A DNA stretch of 64,000 nucleotides, taken from Limnephilus marmoratus. Lineage: Eukaryota > Arthropoda > Insecta > Trichoptera > Limnephilidae. Positions 52,206-63,485 of this stretch are shown here, one piece after another. Location of the stretch: NCBI GenBank assembly GCA_917880885.1, contig OU862913.1:40953460-41017459 (forward strand), written 5' to 3'. How positions within the stretch are numbered: position 1 is the stretch's first letter; every line of letters begins with the position of its first letter. The notes beneath the pieces were generated by a model. It was not told the DNA's origin. It made no database searches and was given only the letters and a program-made list of their open reading frames with translations. Made by a program: the position numbers and the translations under genes.

Positions 52206-52872
52206 AAAGGGTCTTCCGATAGCGAACTTTGACAGTTGATAACCGACATATTGTTGAAGCGACATCTGACAAATAGGCTGTCATTTATTCAGTGATTGAG
52301 TCTGTTTTGCCAAATCACCATGAACGGAGAACGGATATAGCATTCAACTACACGTGCAAGTTATAAAATGGCTTAAAATTAAATTAATTTGTTTTATCGT
52401 TTTAAATTTTTTTATGATAAAATCTCACGGGGAGGTGATGTGAACTGACCACCGAGATCGTGCGATTTGACCCCGTTATACTTTTTCTTGTGGGGTTTTC
52501 GTCGCAGGTCTGTGCGAATAAGTCAAAAATCACAGCGGGTCTCAAAGCCAACATTGCAATTCTATCGGTCAAATTCAGCCTGATTTATGCGCCAGAGTTA
52601 TGCGTTTTATTTAAATTTAGATATTGGAAGCGGAAGCGCTTAATGCAAGACCCTTTATTATCGCCTTTCGGATTTTACATTTCATAACACTAACATAATA
52701 TAAGGAATACACTTAAATATGAGAAATCAGAATTTTGTAAGAATAAAGAACCCTCGAGCAGGATAGTAAATAGTAGATAGAAATGTGTGAAAAAAAACAC
52801 AATGAAATCTTGTTAAATTAATACTTTGTTGGAATGCCTAAAAAACTTACATAATGCTTACGTGCTGAATAC
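52206..52872. other. right edge of copy B and flank
   Basis: Shared with copy A to about 52690, then unmatched. No gene seen. Confidence 0.45.
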
Positions 52873-53110
52873 CTAAGGCGGCCAACTTTATAAAATATCA
52901 ATGCGGCACACAGTGACGTGCGGTGTTGACAGGGGGGTGGGGTACGTTACAAATTTATAACTGCTCTCTCGGAAATCGAGAATTCGTCTGATTTAAACTA
53001 CAATCACAACATGGACGTGGTTTCTATTTGATTCTGGCAGCACATACATAGTCTGCAAATAGAATTTTATGACTGCACTTCAAAATTGACATCTTGCTCA
53101 TTCAGGAGTA
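52873..53110. mobile_element. fragment of the GGCGGCC / finger-derived element
   Basis: Begins TAAGGCGGCCAACTTTATAA and contains GATTCTGGCAGCACATACAT, as at 4651 and 28835 (inverted). It lacks the hAT-like MITE and the right end. Confidence 0.65.
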
Positions 53111-53289
53111 ATACACCTGGTAAGGTAGAACGCCTGTTCAATATCCGGGTGCGGTACTCGAAATTGGCCCAGCACCGGGGGCGGGAGTCCTGGTTAACAT
53201 TTCGTTAATCAGTCCCCTCCTTCTTGTGGGACTGTCAAACGAGTACCTACCAAATTTGTGTTTCACTTAATTTTGGAGATAAGTACCTA

Positions 53290-53700
53290 CTGAAATTATT
53301 TTAATTTCAGTCTATTTCAAATACCTATTGTAATCCAGTAGGACCTCATATCTTGAGCCTGACGCGCGCACTTAACGCGCTTAAAGGACGTAACATAGTT
53401 ATTGGAGGAGACTTTAATGCTCGCTCACCAATGTGATTTAAAAATTTTGAACAACGGACGGAACGTTCAGATGCCGTCGAAGACCTTATTGCGGTGCAAG
53501 CGTCTAGGTGCAAGGTCTTTCTTTAATCAATGAGTCTGGAAGTATTTTTACTTTCAATAACATAGGTACATGGTGAGGTGAGAGCAATATTGATTTAACT
53601 CTTTGCTCTGGATCGATTGCGGCCAAGATTTTTAAATGGAAGGTCCACGAATGTGCTATTAATTCTGATCACAGATTAATTTAAGTTTATTCTATTTTAA
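53290..53700 (+). pseudogene. R1/I-type LINE endonuclease relic
   Basis: Reads NIVIGGDFNARSPM (about 53395), then after shifts NESGSIFTF, NIDLTLCSGSIAAKIFKWKV, CAINSDHRLI. The GDFNA, DLTL and SDHR motifs identify a LINE endonuclease C-terminal half, broken by stops. Confidence 0.65.
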
Positions 53701-54045
53701 GTACTCACTTTAATTCGAATATTCGCAGGTGTGTAATTTTTAGCCAATTTACATTTTCAATATCAAAATTTTAATATTTAGAAAAAATGTTTTAATAAGC
53801 ACGTCGGAATATTTTCTAGATTTTAAAACAATTTTGTTTTTTGCAAAAGGGTAAAAAAAATAACCAATAAAAAGGAACATTTAAAATGCATAAGAACCGG
53901 GAATTTTGTGCGCAAACCTTGGTAGGCAAAAGTTTAAAGATATTTTTTTCTTATTATTCGAATGTTATACCAGTTTTCAGAATGTAAAGATACAATATTA
54001 CCAGATAAAAATAATATCTGTCAAATAAACCACCTCAATACACAA
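53701..54045. other. AT-rich, no gene seen
   Basis: No recognisable feature. Confidence 0.4.
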
Positions 54046-54048
54046 ACA

Positions 54049-54312
54049 TGAATTGTTTTAGTTGTGATGGAATTGCTTCTAAGACAGGATAATGTGATAG
54101 TTGTATCCGAGGTTCATATTATATGCATCAAATGTTCAGGCTCATCTACAACTGAAGTCAGATGTCTAGAGCTGAAAAACCGCAGGAAATTATTGTGTTG
54201 TGAATGTGAGAGTGAAGAACAACAAATATCTACTTACCTTAAAAAATTACATAGGGACACGCTTAATATACACTTTTCATTTCAAAAACACTTAATATCA
54301 GTTAGATATTAA
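54049..54312 (+). pseudogene. LINE ORF1 PHD-like finger relic
   Basis: Two frames combine to MNCFSCDGIASKTG..IICIKCSGSSTTEVRCLELK..LCCECE. The C-x2-C pairs and the S/T-TEVRCLELK phrase match the N-terminal PHD-like finger of insect LINE ORF1 proteins. One frameshift; short. Confidence 0.5.
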
Positions 54313-54379
54313 CGGGAAGTAAGTATTTCAGTTTCCAGAATTGGAAAATAAATAGTTTTATAATAGTTTTTTTTTCAAT

Positions 54380-55850
54380 TATTTCTGGCTTTCACCCTTC
54401 AAGGGTGTTCTAGGCCATCATTTATAATTACAGAGAAAGGAAAAGTGAATTTATATATTAATTTTATTTAAATGTGTAAATTTCAGAATTAAAAGGAAGA
54501 TTGGAGTAGAGTTCAGACTTAGAAGAGATGAGATGTTGAATGGAGGGGAGGCAATTTTGGATAACGTATAATAGAGAGCGACAACCAAAAAATATGTGAT
54601 CTAAAGTTCCCACTTCTAGACCACAGAACGTACAATCTGGGGAGTCAAGCACATGAATTTTAAAAAGGTGAGAAGGAACGGACAATGTCCGATTCTCATT
54701 CGAATAAGTAAGGAAATTTCTTTTTTGGAAAAATGGGGGAATTTTTGAAACCACGGTTTTGATAGGATAGTCCTTTGTATTAAGGCGTAGCGGGCATCCT
54801 TGGATTGACTAGCAATGTTCCAATACTCTGTCCAAACATTGCGGGATCTATCTTTGATGATGGAAAAAATATCAGATAGGGGAATATGGTTTACTTGTTT
54901 TGCCAAGGAATCAGCAATATCGTTACCCACTATGCCAACATGTCCAGGAATCCAAATCATAGTGACAAAATTTTCCAGAGCTTTGGAGGTTATCAGTACT
55001 CAAATAAGACATAAAAAGTGATCATCAGGATGAAGAAGAGGACTGGATTTAAGTTTTTGGAGGGAACACAACAAGAGAATGTTCAAAATTATTTTTTATT
55101 AGGTATATAACTATTTTGAGAGATTCAATTATTGCAATGCACTCGGCAGAAAATATTGAAAATTGGTTTGAAATTGAATAAAATATTCTTTCATTAGAAT
55201 TATTGTGGTAAACGTCAATACCTATACCACAGTTAGGAGAGTCCGGAGATTTGGATCTATCAGTAAATAAAAGAGAAGAGTTGGGCCATTCGGAAGAAAT
55301 AATGTCATTGAACATATTATTGACAGTACCTACGGGCTGGGAGAATGGAATGACTTTTAAGGATGCCGATCCCTTCTAAAATCATTGGGGATAGGGTGAC
55401 GTGACTTTTGATAATTTGAAGCTCTGAGAGAGAGCGAAAATTTTTACAAATGGCAGGAAGAGGTTTAGTTCGAGCTCTGATTGTAGATGAATGAGTTGAG
55501 TCGTTGAACAACGAGACTCTGGGAATAACCTGATGACATTTAGAATTTAAACATTTAAGAATAAATTTGTCAGTAAATAGTTGACGCCTTATAAAGAGGA
55601 GGATCAGAACATTCTACTCGAAGGGAATTGATGGGCGACGATTGAATCGCTCCAGTTATTATTCGCAATGACTTAGATTGAATTTTGTCTAATTTACTGA
55701 GTGCATTTTTGGATGCAGTACTAAAAAGTGGGCAGGCATAGTCGAGATGGCTTCGAATAAGTGCATTGTAAAGCAACTTAATGCAGATAGGATGTGCACC
55801 CCACCTAACGCCAGTCAATGATCTGATGATATTTAAATTTTTTTCAAGTT
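54380..55850 (-). pseudogene. LINE with RNase H domain, minus strand, broken
   Basis: From right to left on minus: RT thumb (MTGVRWGAHPICIKLLYNAL, LDKIQSKSLRIITGAIQSSP), RNase H (LLFTDRSKSPDSPNCGIGI, FSAECIAIIESLKIV, MIWIPGHVGIVGNDIADSLA) and a C-terminal Cys cluster (SPDCTFCGLEVGTLDHIFFG). The RNase H motifs (TD-S, AE, D) and the GH..C-x2-C tail are those of I/R1-type LINEs. At least four frameshifts. It is probably related to the RNase H-family pieces at 35092-35544. Confidence 0.75.
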
Positions 55851-56596
55851 ATTTTGTTACAATTAAAATCGATTATTCACTTGGCGGCCATTGTCATTGA
55901 AGTCAAAGTTTTAAGGTTAGTTTTGTTTTCATCTCCTTATTTAATCCAAAATATAACCTACGACCTTAAAATAGGTTCGTAGGTTATTAGTTTGGTTATA
56001 ATTAAAAGAAAAAAAACTATTTTAATATTATTGTATCAAAACATGGCGTGAAGAATAGATGTTGAATTAGCTGTTTTTTTTTTTTCAATGAAATAGCTAC
56101 TAAAATGCATTATTTACCATTTCCAGAAACTAAAATACTTACTTCTCCTTGTTATCTAACATCAGTGATGAGTGTATTTTAGAAATAAAAAAGTGCATAT
56201 TAAGCGTGTCCCTATTTTGGAAATACTTACCACTAATTCTATACCTCCAAGAAGTCATGGTCTTCAGTTCTTCAGAAAACAACAAATGCAATTTCCAGGT
56301 GATATTTATTTATTCACGCCTTAATTAAACTTTTACATTTTAATACAAAGAGACAAAATAAATACAGAGTGTAGCAACAACATACTGTTAAGAAAGACAT
56401 ACCATTTTAAAAACATCATCCTTTAATTTTATTTATTCATAATTGTTTTTTAAAAGTACACAATCGTTCAAAGTCGTTTACAAAATATATTTATTTTAAT
56501 AATGCTACCCACCTCAGTTGCGAAATCTGTTCTCGAGTTTTGGGATAGGGAGTAGTGCCATTACAGATTTAATTTATAATATTGTACTGTAATCTA
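55851..56596. other. AT-rich, no gene seen
   Basis: No coding or repeat end recognised; a GGCGGCCATT word near 55884 is isolated. Confidence 0.4.
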
Positions 56597-56839
56597 GGGG
56601 GTTTTTCACCATCCTCCCAATAGCTTATCCATACACATAATGAATATTTTGGATTAATTCTACAGGATTTATTTATTTAAAAAGTCTGAGTTTACTATTC
56701 GGTACTTGAACCTATGAACAATGGCTACATATAGGATAAATTAGCCGAAGTTTTTACCTGTTGCTAGTATTTATTTGTTTTTTTATTAATATTCGTTATG
56801 TGTGTGGATAAGCTATTGGGAGGATGGTGAGAAACCCCC
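56597..56839. mobile_element. intact 243-bp MITE with GGGGG..CACCATCCT ends
   Basis: TIRs of about 40 bp: GGGGGTTTTTCACCATCCTC.. and its inverted match ending GGTGAGAAACCCCC, both continuing through AATAGCTTATCCA. The flanks CTA/TTA could be a TWA-type TSD, which would fit PIF/Harbinger. It is the whole relative of the LINE-split MITE at 21743-23664. Confidence 0.75.
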
Positions 56840-58530
56840 TTAATTTAATATTAATGTTACTAGATTTACAAGAAATAATAGGACATGCAGATATCAATGA
56901 AACATTAAATTATTGTAAAATAAGTATAAAGCAACACAGCTAGAAATACACCAATAAATTGTATTTCGAAAGTATAGTCTGTCAAAAAAGAGTAGAAAAT
57001 ATAAAAACTTGAACTACTAAATGCAGTGACAATGAAATGCAATGACACTGAATGTTTAGAACACAGTAAACGACATTTTAAAAAACATTTTTTCTTCATG
57101 ACATAAAATTGATTAAAAGGTGATTTATAAAGCGATTTGCTTTAATTTAATTTAACATAAATTTGAATTTAACAAAAGATAGAAAGGAAGAATCACTAAT
57201 GGTGAGTTTAGTTACACTACTTTTAGATCTGAATGAGTTAAATATATTCAGATCTAAAATTAGAGACATGATCTAAAGCCCAGGCAACGCTAGGTACTTT
57301 ATCTAGTATTAAATAAATGTGAGCAATTTCTAAACTGTGCTTTATTTTTATTACATTAAGTATAGTTATTCTTCATTATGTTAACACAAAATTGCAAAGG
57401 TATAATAATAATATACCTATACGCAATTCTAATTTTGAGATCGGTGGGTATCTATACTGCAATGAAAAAAAAAATTCCACTATTATGCCTTTTTAATTTC
57501 TTATAAAAATGTAGGTTACACAGCTTTACTTTAACCCCATGAGTTATTGTTTAGTATTGCCATTTGAACAACAGTGGCGCCCTCATATATTTTCTACTCT
57601 TATTTGACAAACTGTAGATATAAGATTTTTAGAAGACGTGACTTTTTAAATTTATGTAAATTTAATGATTATTTTTATAAGTTGATAAAATGTCAATACC
57701 CATGGTGTCAATAAAGTAGATGTGAATTTCTTGAACTATGCATTCAATTCATCACGGGATCAAGTTATGCGATTATTCCCTGTATTTTTACAAAAGTTTA
57801 TTAAAAATATACATAATAAAAAAACGAGTGAGCTTTAGACCACACAACTGAAGTAAAACTTCTGCTCCATCTATATGATAGGAAGAGAGACATAATATGT
57901 GCGCGCGCACTGCTCTCTCTCTCTCTCTCTTGCTTCTACAGTGTGATACAGACAATAGGCCTGCACTGTGTAACATAATGTAACTGGCTATGAGAGTAAG
58001 AGAGTAAGAAAATGTGTACTCGCACCTCTCTCTCTTGCCCCTACAGTAATATACGAAGCGTTCGCCTCGCTTTTCGTAACGCTCTCGTCACGCATTCGCC
58101 AGCTTACTCTCCAAGTCAAGGAGTTTTACTTCAATAACACACCTACCTACGTGGTATTTGAAAACTTATTGTGACAAAGGGAAATAGAATTAGGCATTTG
58201 GATGTAGGAACATTAGATTATATAACAATAATTGTCTTACTTATAAAAATAACGCTCTACACTCGTTCAAGCTTTCGAACACGACCTGCAGATCAGCAGA
58301 AAACTGGCAGCGTGCCCGCATGACAGCAGAGCGTTCTGGTCGCTTGCAGGCTCAATAGGTCGCAATTTCAGCAAACCCAATCTGCCACCTCTTACGAAAC
58401 CTGACGGCTCTCTAACAAATACCGCCGCCGAAAAGGCTTGCTTATTAGCTCTCCCACAAGCCAACTGCGGTCGAAGGTAGTCCCCAAAATTACTATCCTT
58501 CTTATATCTATTTAAATAATTCTCCCAACT
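56840..58530. other. no gene seen; simple repeats
   Basis: AT-rich with a (CT)n tract at about 57912-57930 and a second CTCTCTCT at 58026. An inverted pair around AGATCTGAAT / ATTCAGATCT lies at 57225-57260. A 65-codon minus frame at 58267-58464 is unrecognised and may be chance. Confidence 0.4.
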
Positions 58531-58536
58531 AACAAA

Positions 58537-58800
58537 CGGATTGCAATCCTTAGAGCACAGGTGCTAACTGGAACTAGCGTCATGGATCCCCTCTGTGCCA
58601 CTGCATACTTGCGAAACACGCGCCCAACATATGTACACGGTTGACATTTGTCAAATGAGAACGAGTCGTTTCTACGACTCATTCTTGAGTTCAGCTCGGT
58701 TGTGGAATGATTTGCCGGCCCCTGTGTTTCCTCCCTCCTACAAAATGTTCACTCCTTCCTCTCAAAAAGGCCCTCCACCAGCATCTTCAAATATGACATA
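58537..58800 (+). pseudogene. LINE C-terminal fragment
   Basis: Reads TCETRAQHMYTVDICQMRTS, FLSSARLWNDLPAPVFPPSY, the same LINE C-terminus as in the inverted repeat at 25800-26000. Broken and short. Confidence 0.6.
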
Positions 58801-59456
58801 GGCCCTGAGGGAAAAGGCCGTGTAAAGACTGTTTATTTTCTTATTTGAATTATTACTTTTTTTTTAATTCGCATAATGTTTAAGGTAGGTACATAATTTC
58901 TATTCGAATGACCAATTCACTATTGAATTAGATTAATTCAGATAATTACTAATATTTGTGTTTTGTTCGTCAGTTTTAGTCCATTCATAATGTGTCGTGT
59001 TGTGAACTTAATTGTGTTTAGAAAAAAGCTAGGTTACTTTTAAATCATCATTTTTTAAATTACTTTTACCGCGTGAATTTAATAAAAATTCCACGTAAGT
59101 GATGTTTTTTTAATAACATAGATGTCTTCTGTTTGTGGAAAGGAATACAAATTTATGAAATCAATGTTTATATTGTTATTTCCGAGGAATTTTAATAATA
59201 TTTTTTTTAATTCTATGAACGAGAAAAAAAAGTAAAGTCACCGTTTTATTATTCCTTAAAAAACATGGATATTTTTTTTTAAATTACGTATTTTCCGAAA
59301 TTTTTCGACAAGCAAAGCAAATAATATGAAAATGGTTTCAGGGTTTTATAGTAACAGCCGGAATAAGATAACGATATTTCACAATCATGCGCAATAACGT
59401 ACGTACGAATCGTTGTGAAAATCCCCTTGGGAAACATGATTATTCAGTTATCGAAA
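58801..59456. other. 3' flank of gene C
   Basis: AT-rich. On minus an AATAAA (59250-59245) is a candidate poly(A) signal for gene C. No other gene. Confidence 0.45.
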
Positions 59457-60358
59457 TTAAATATGAGAATGAGGTTTTTCTCCAATATGGGTGCGTAAGT
59501 GAATTGTTAACGCTGACTTACGTAAGCAGGAGTAGTTGCAATGGGGACATGGATGAGGTTTTTCTCCAGTATGTTGGCGTAAATGAACTATTAAAACTGA
59601 TTTGGTTGCGCAGCAGTAATTGCAATGGGGACATGCATGAGGTTTTTCTCCAGTATGTTTGCGTAAGTGCTTTGTTAAATCTGATTTGCTTGAGCAAGTG
59701 TAGTTACAATAGGAACATAAATGAGGTTTTTCTCCAGCATGAATGCGCAAGTGCTTTGTTAAATCCGATTTGTTGGAGCAGAAGTAGTTACATTGGGAAC
59801 ATGAATGAGGTTTTTCACCAGTATGGGTGCGTAAGTGCACGGTTAAATCTGATTTGTTTGAGCAGGAGTAGTTGCAATGGGGACATGCATAAGGTTTTTC
59901 TCCAGTATGGGTGCGTAAGTGCTTTGTTATATCTGATTTGCTTGAGCAAGAGTAGTTGCAATGGGGACATGCATAAGGTTTTTCTCCAGTGTGGGTGCGT
60001 AAGTGCAATGTTAACGCTGACTTATATGAGGAGGTATAGTTACAATGGGAACAAGAATGAGGTTTTTCTCCAGTATGGGTGCGTAAGTGCACTTTTAAAT
60101 CTGATTTGTTTGCGCAGGAGTAGTTGCAATGGGGACATGAATAAGGTCTTTCTCCAGTATGGGTGCGTAAGTGCATTGCTAATACTGATTTATGTGAGCA
60201 GGTGTAGTTACAATTGGGACATGCATGAGTTTTTTCTCGAGCATGGGTGCGTAAGTGCACTGTTAAAGTTGATTTGTCTGGGCAAAAGTAGGTACAATGG
60301 GAACAAGAATGAAATTTTTTTCCATCGTCCATCAAGACATTTGAGTCCGTTATCAGTT
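59457..60358 (-). CDS. gene C exon 3 (10-finger exon)
   Basis: Starts after CTTTTTCAG (minus) at 60359 and ends at TAA 59459-59457. It encodes ELITDSNVLMDDGKKF and then ten fingers C-x2-C-x12-H-x3-H with HTGEKP(H/Y) linkers, such as CPHCNYSCSSKSDITKHLRT. The finger core again has Cys or Phe where Phe is usual. The array ends GEKPHSHI, a linker without a following finger, suggesting later loss. Confidence 0.85.
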
Positions 60359-61849
60359 CTGAAAAAGATGGAGGATAAAGTTCAATAAGTAGGTATCTGT
60401 AAAGAAACGGGCAAATTATTAAAATGTAATCAGATAAATGAATATCGATATTACCTGCAGCAGTCTCGGTAATGCTTTCAGAGTGCTCTAAGTATTCCCT
60501 TTTGTCATCTGTTAGATCTGTATCTATTTGCGCATAAGGGATTCCCTCTTCATTTGTTTGTCGGGGTCCTGATTCTGCCTTGTTGGGAACAGTCTTCACA
60601 TTAATGCTACCTGGAATAACAACAAAACATTGGTAATATGTATAAAGACGTATTACATTAAAAAATCGTCGGTCGGCACATGATTTATATATTTATTGTA
60701 GGATTGATTCATATTGTTTAACAAAACTCATGTGATAAGCTACTTGCAGTAGCTAAGCAGGTACAAAATATTGGACAGACATATTATATTGATGTACATC
60801 CGAAATATTTTATAAAACGGTCACATTTATTTTTTGAAGAGAAATAGTTTTTGAAAAAAAAGTTCGAATAAAGGATGGTGAGAAAGTTCTGGGTAGGGAA
60901 AGGGGTCAATAGACTCTCTTCCACCTTTGGTCAACGTAGCTTTAGATACTTTGCCACGAAAATATTCAACATTCTCCCAGAAAACATCAAACTGAGTCAA
61001 ACACAGAAAGAATTTTAAAAATATGTTAAAATTTGGATATATTCTAATGATCGAACCTATACTGATGCTCTCACCCAAACGCCCTGTCATTGACAGTTGT
61101 TATTGTGGTAACCTTGCAGTTTTTGTTTTGTGTATATACAAACAATAATGTAATCTTAAATAAAGTTTTTGCTGTAAAGAAACCTACATTACACATTTAT
61201 AAAAAACCATAGATAAAATTGTGAGAAACAATTTACAAAAAATTCTGCCTCAATACAGGTTCACCTAGTGAGGCAGACTATGCACAACTAAAATATTGTA
61301 TAATTATGCTACTTCTGTGTAACCGATCTTACATTACTTTCTACTTGTTAATTTTTTTTGTACTGATGTAAAGTATTTGTAATCTACATTGAACATGTAC
61401 TTTTTTAGTTGTAATGTTGCCAATTTCGTTGAATAAAAATATATTATTATTATAGGAAGACAGCGAGGCAAATTACAGTAGCCGTGTGCCGCTCAACAGG
61501 TAGACAGCGAGGCAAACTAAAGTAGCCATGTGCCGCTCAATAAGAAGACAGAGAGGAAAACTAAAGTTGCCGTGTGCCGCTCAATAGGAAGGCATCGAGG
61601 CAAACTAAAGTAGCAGTGTACCGCTCAACGAGAAGACAGCCAGTACCTTGTGGATAGTACCTTCTGGATAAGCAAGATTATAAAAATATTTTCAAGGAAA
61701 TTTGGCTTACCTGCTGCTTGGTGAATTCTTTCAGAGAGCTCAAAGAATTCGTTTTTAATACCAGGAACTTGAAGACTTATTTCGGTATAACAACTTTCAT
61801 TTGGTTTAATGGTGACTCTCTCTAGACTTGTAGGCTCCGTTGAACTCAT
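59457..61849 (-). CDS. C2H2 zinc-finger protein gene C, 398 aa, 3 exons
   Basis: Complement join 61849-61711, 60610-60455, 60358-59457: 1197 nt, 399 codons with stop, phase-1 introns, consensus GTAAG/GTAAT donors and CAG acceptors. Residues 1-98 are two acidic modules: IKPNE and IKNE in the first, NKAE and DKRE in the second. The psi-K-x-E sites are thus partly lost compared with gene B. Residues 99-398 are finger exon. Exon 3 starts at residue 99 in both B and C. The finger sequences have diverged (HLRTHTGEKPH against HMFTHSGEKPF), so it is an older paralogue facing the other two genes. Intron 1 (1.1 kb) holds a LINE tail and a minisatellite. Confidence 0.8.
60455..60610 (-). CDS. gene C exon 2
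   Basis: Acceptor TATTCCAG, then GSINVKTVPNKAESGPRQTN..TDLTDDKREYLEHSE..TAAG, donor GTAATAT at 60454-60453. 156 nt, phase 1 at both ends. The following intron is only 96 bp. Confidence 0.75.
60860..61455 (+). mobile_element. LINE 3' end in gene C intron 1
   Basis: On plus: TFGQRSFRYFATKIFNILPE, NIKLSQTQKEF, a LINE ORF2 C-terminus, then a UTR with GTTCACCTAGTGAGGC and an (ATT)n tail ending at about 61455. Antisense to gene C. Confidence 0.65.
61456..61640. repeat. 48-bp minisatellite, four units
   Basis: Units of the form GAAGACAGCGAGGCAAACTA..AGTAGCCGTGTGCCGCTCAA, about 48 bp, four copies with 5-10% divergence. Lies in intron 1 of gene C, just beyond the LINE tail. Confidence 0.85.
61711..61849 (-). 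CDS. gene C exon 1
   Basis: ATG at 61849-61847 preceded by an AACAG acceptor-like site; 139 nt, phase 1; donor GTAAGCC. Encodes MSSTEPTSLERVTIKPNES and VPGIKNEFFELSERIHQAA. The SER-x-x-x-AAG ending matches exon 2 of genes A and B, so module order has been shuffled or the exons are interchangeable. Confidence 0.75.
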
Positions 61850-62095
61850 TTCACCTGTTAAGAGAAAATGCTTACTAATAAAATGGAACCAAAAAAAGGA
61901 ATGGTAATCGCAAAATATGATCGAAAATATAATTTTAAAAAAAATCTCGACTATTTATTAATTTTCACAGGCTTGTTTTTGTAAAAAAAAACAGCATCTA
62001 ATTTACTTGCAACATTTAATACAGGCTCCTTCAAGGTCCGTATTACAGATGTCCCTACTGACCCGATATAATTATTATTTTCGATCGTATTTTGG
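61850..62095. other. upstream of gene C
   Basis: AT-rich; no promoter element recognised. Confidence 0.4.
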
Positions 62096-62530
62096 GACTG
62101 CATAACAGTTATGCACCAATAAAAGACTGTATAACAGTTATGTACTAATAAACGACTGCATGACAGTTATGCACCAATAAAAGACTGTATTACAGTTAAG
62201 CACCAATAAAAGACTGTATAACAGTTATGCACCAACAAAATACTGTATAACAGTTATGCACCAATAAAATACTGTATAACAGTTATGCACCAGTAAAAGA
62301 CTGTATAATAGTTATGCACCAATAAAATACTGTATAACAGTTATGCATCAATAAAATACTGTATAACAATTATGCATCAATAAAATCATCAGACTGTATA
62401 ACAAATATGCACCAATAAAAGTCTGTATAACGGTTATGCACAAATAAAAGACTGTATAACATTTATGCACCAATAAAAGACTGTATAACAGTTACGCACC
62501 AGTAAAAGACTGTATATGCACCAATAATAC
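62096..62530. repeat. 29-bp minisatellite, about 15 units
   Basis: The unit AAAAGACTGTATAACAGTTA.. with ATGCACCAAT, 29 bp, repeats about 15 times with few changes. It resumes at 62824-62870 after a LINE insertion. Located 250 bp upstream of the gene C start codon. Confidence 0.9.
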
Positions 62531-62776
62531 TAGAAGTAATACTAGAAGTCAAGATTTATTTCAGTGTAGAAATTCTGGAACTAACTACCATATGTATTCT
62601 TCTTTGCCCAGAATACTAATGGAGGGAAACAATTATACCAAGTCAGTGGACATCTTCAATTTATGTTTAAACAAATATAAAATATTGTTACTGAAACAGT
62701 TCAGTTATGTACATTGAATGCTTTGTATTTTCTTATTATTCATATGTAATGTAAAAGCCCCGAAAAAGGGCGTTAA

Positions 62777-62815
<39 letters not shown>

Positions 62816-62823
62816 AAAAATAA
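62531..62823 (+). mobile_element. LINE 3' end inserted in the minisatellite
   Basis: Non-repeat DNA splitting the 29-bp array. Ends with GTAAAAGCCCCGAAAAAGGG, CGTT and an (AATA)n tail (about 62772-62823), the standard tail of LINEs in this window. Confidence 0.7.
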
Positions 62824-62870
62824 AAGACTGCATGACAATTATGCACCAATAAAAGACTGTATAACAGTAA

Positions 62871-63057
62871 AGACAGAATTACATTTGTCTTTCGTGTCGT
62901 GTCGTGATGCCTCAGAACGATATCGATTTCATACATTTAGTATGGTGACGTTTATATTAGTGTGTCGCTATCTGTCGTGATATGCGTTCCGTCGTGTCGC
63001 AATGGAAGCTATTTCGATTTTCGTTAGAATGGTGAAGGTGGAGGGCGCGGGGAGGGA
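62871..63057. other. no gene seen; GTCGTG words
   Basis: Short recurring TGTCGTG words; nothing assignable. Confidence 0.35.
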
Positions 63058-63485
63058 GGCGTCTACTAATACCTACAGGAATTCCAAAAACTGAAAAAAA
63101 TCGAACTAATATCTATGAGAATCAAAGTGTTGACGAATATCTACAGCTCAAACTGTTGATTAATATCTATGAGAACCAAAGTGTTGACGAATATCTACAG
63201 CACTGGCAGAGGTTGGATTTTCAATTGTGTATAGCATATTGGAATAACGTAATATTGCGTATGCAGTTTAAAAAACTTAATTTATGTAAGTCTTTATGTA
63301 AAAATCCCTAATATCGGACTATTGGACACATTTAGCTGATTAGTCCAACCTATGCTCTGTAGATATTAGTTCAACCTAAGCTCTGTAGATATTAATCAAC
63401 ACTCTGAAGTTCGTAGATATTAGTTCAACATATGAGCTGTAGATATTCGTCAGACATACAGGCTGTAGATATTAGTATCTGGAGT
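63058..63485 (+). repeat. third copy of the Myb-element intron repeat
   Basis: Same orientation and order as 20998-21430, including AGGAATTCCAAAAACTGAAA at the start, ATCTATGAGAA units, TTGGACACATTTAGCTGATT and the GTATCTGGAGTC end. It carries one extra 54-bp unit compared with 20998. No Myb exons flank it. Confidence 0.85.

Larger units (their letters stand above)
31067..52690 (+). repeat. segmental duplication, copy B
   Basis: Collinear with 328-18930, with its own insertions at 31312-33963, 35092-35544, 35596-35709, 37048-39417, 39982-47525 and 50829-51252. Without insertions the shared unit is near 10-11 kb. The candidate 5' UTR donor is conserved at 31294. Identity by eye is high (roughly 90-95%) in most shared blocks. 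Confidence 0.85.

Noticed and set aside
59387..60388. 333-codon plus-strand frame with repeated EVFLQYGCVSALL
   Set aside because: It is the antisense shadow of the gene C finger array; the 84-bp period keeps it open. Splicing and motifs support the minus strand.
61456..62530. CRISPR-like array
   Set aside because: Units are direct tandem repeats without unique spacers, in eukaryotic DNA; they are minisatellites.
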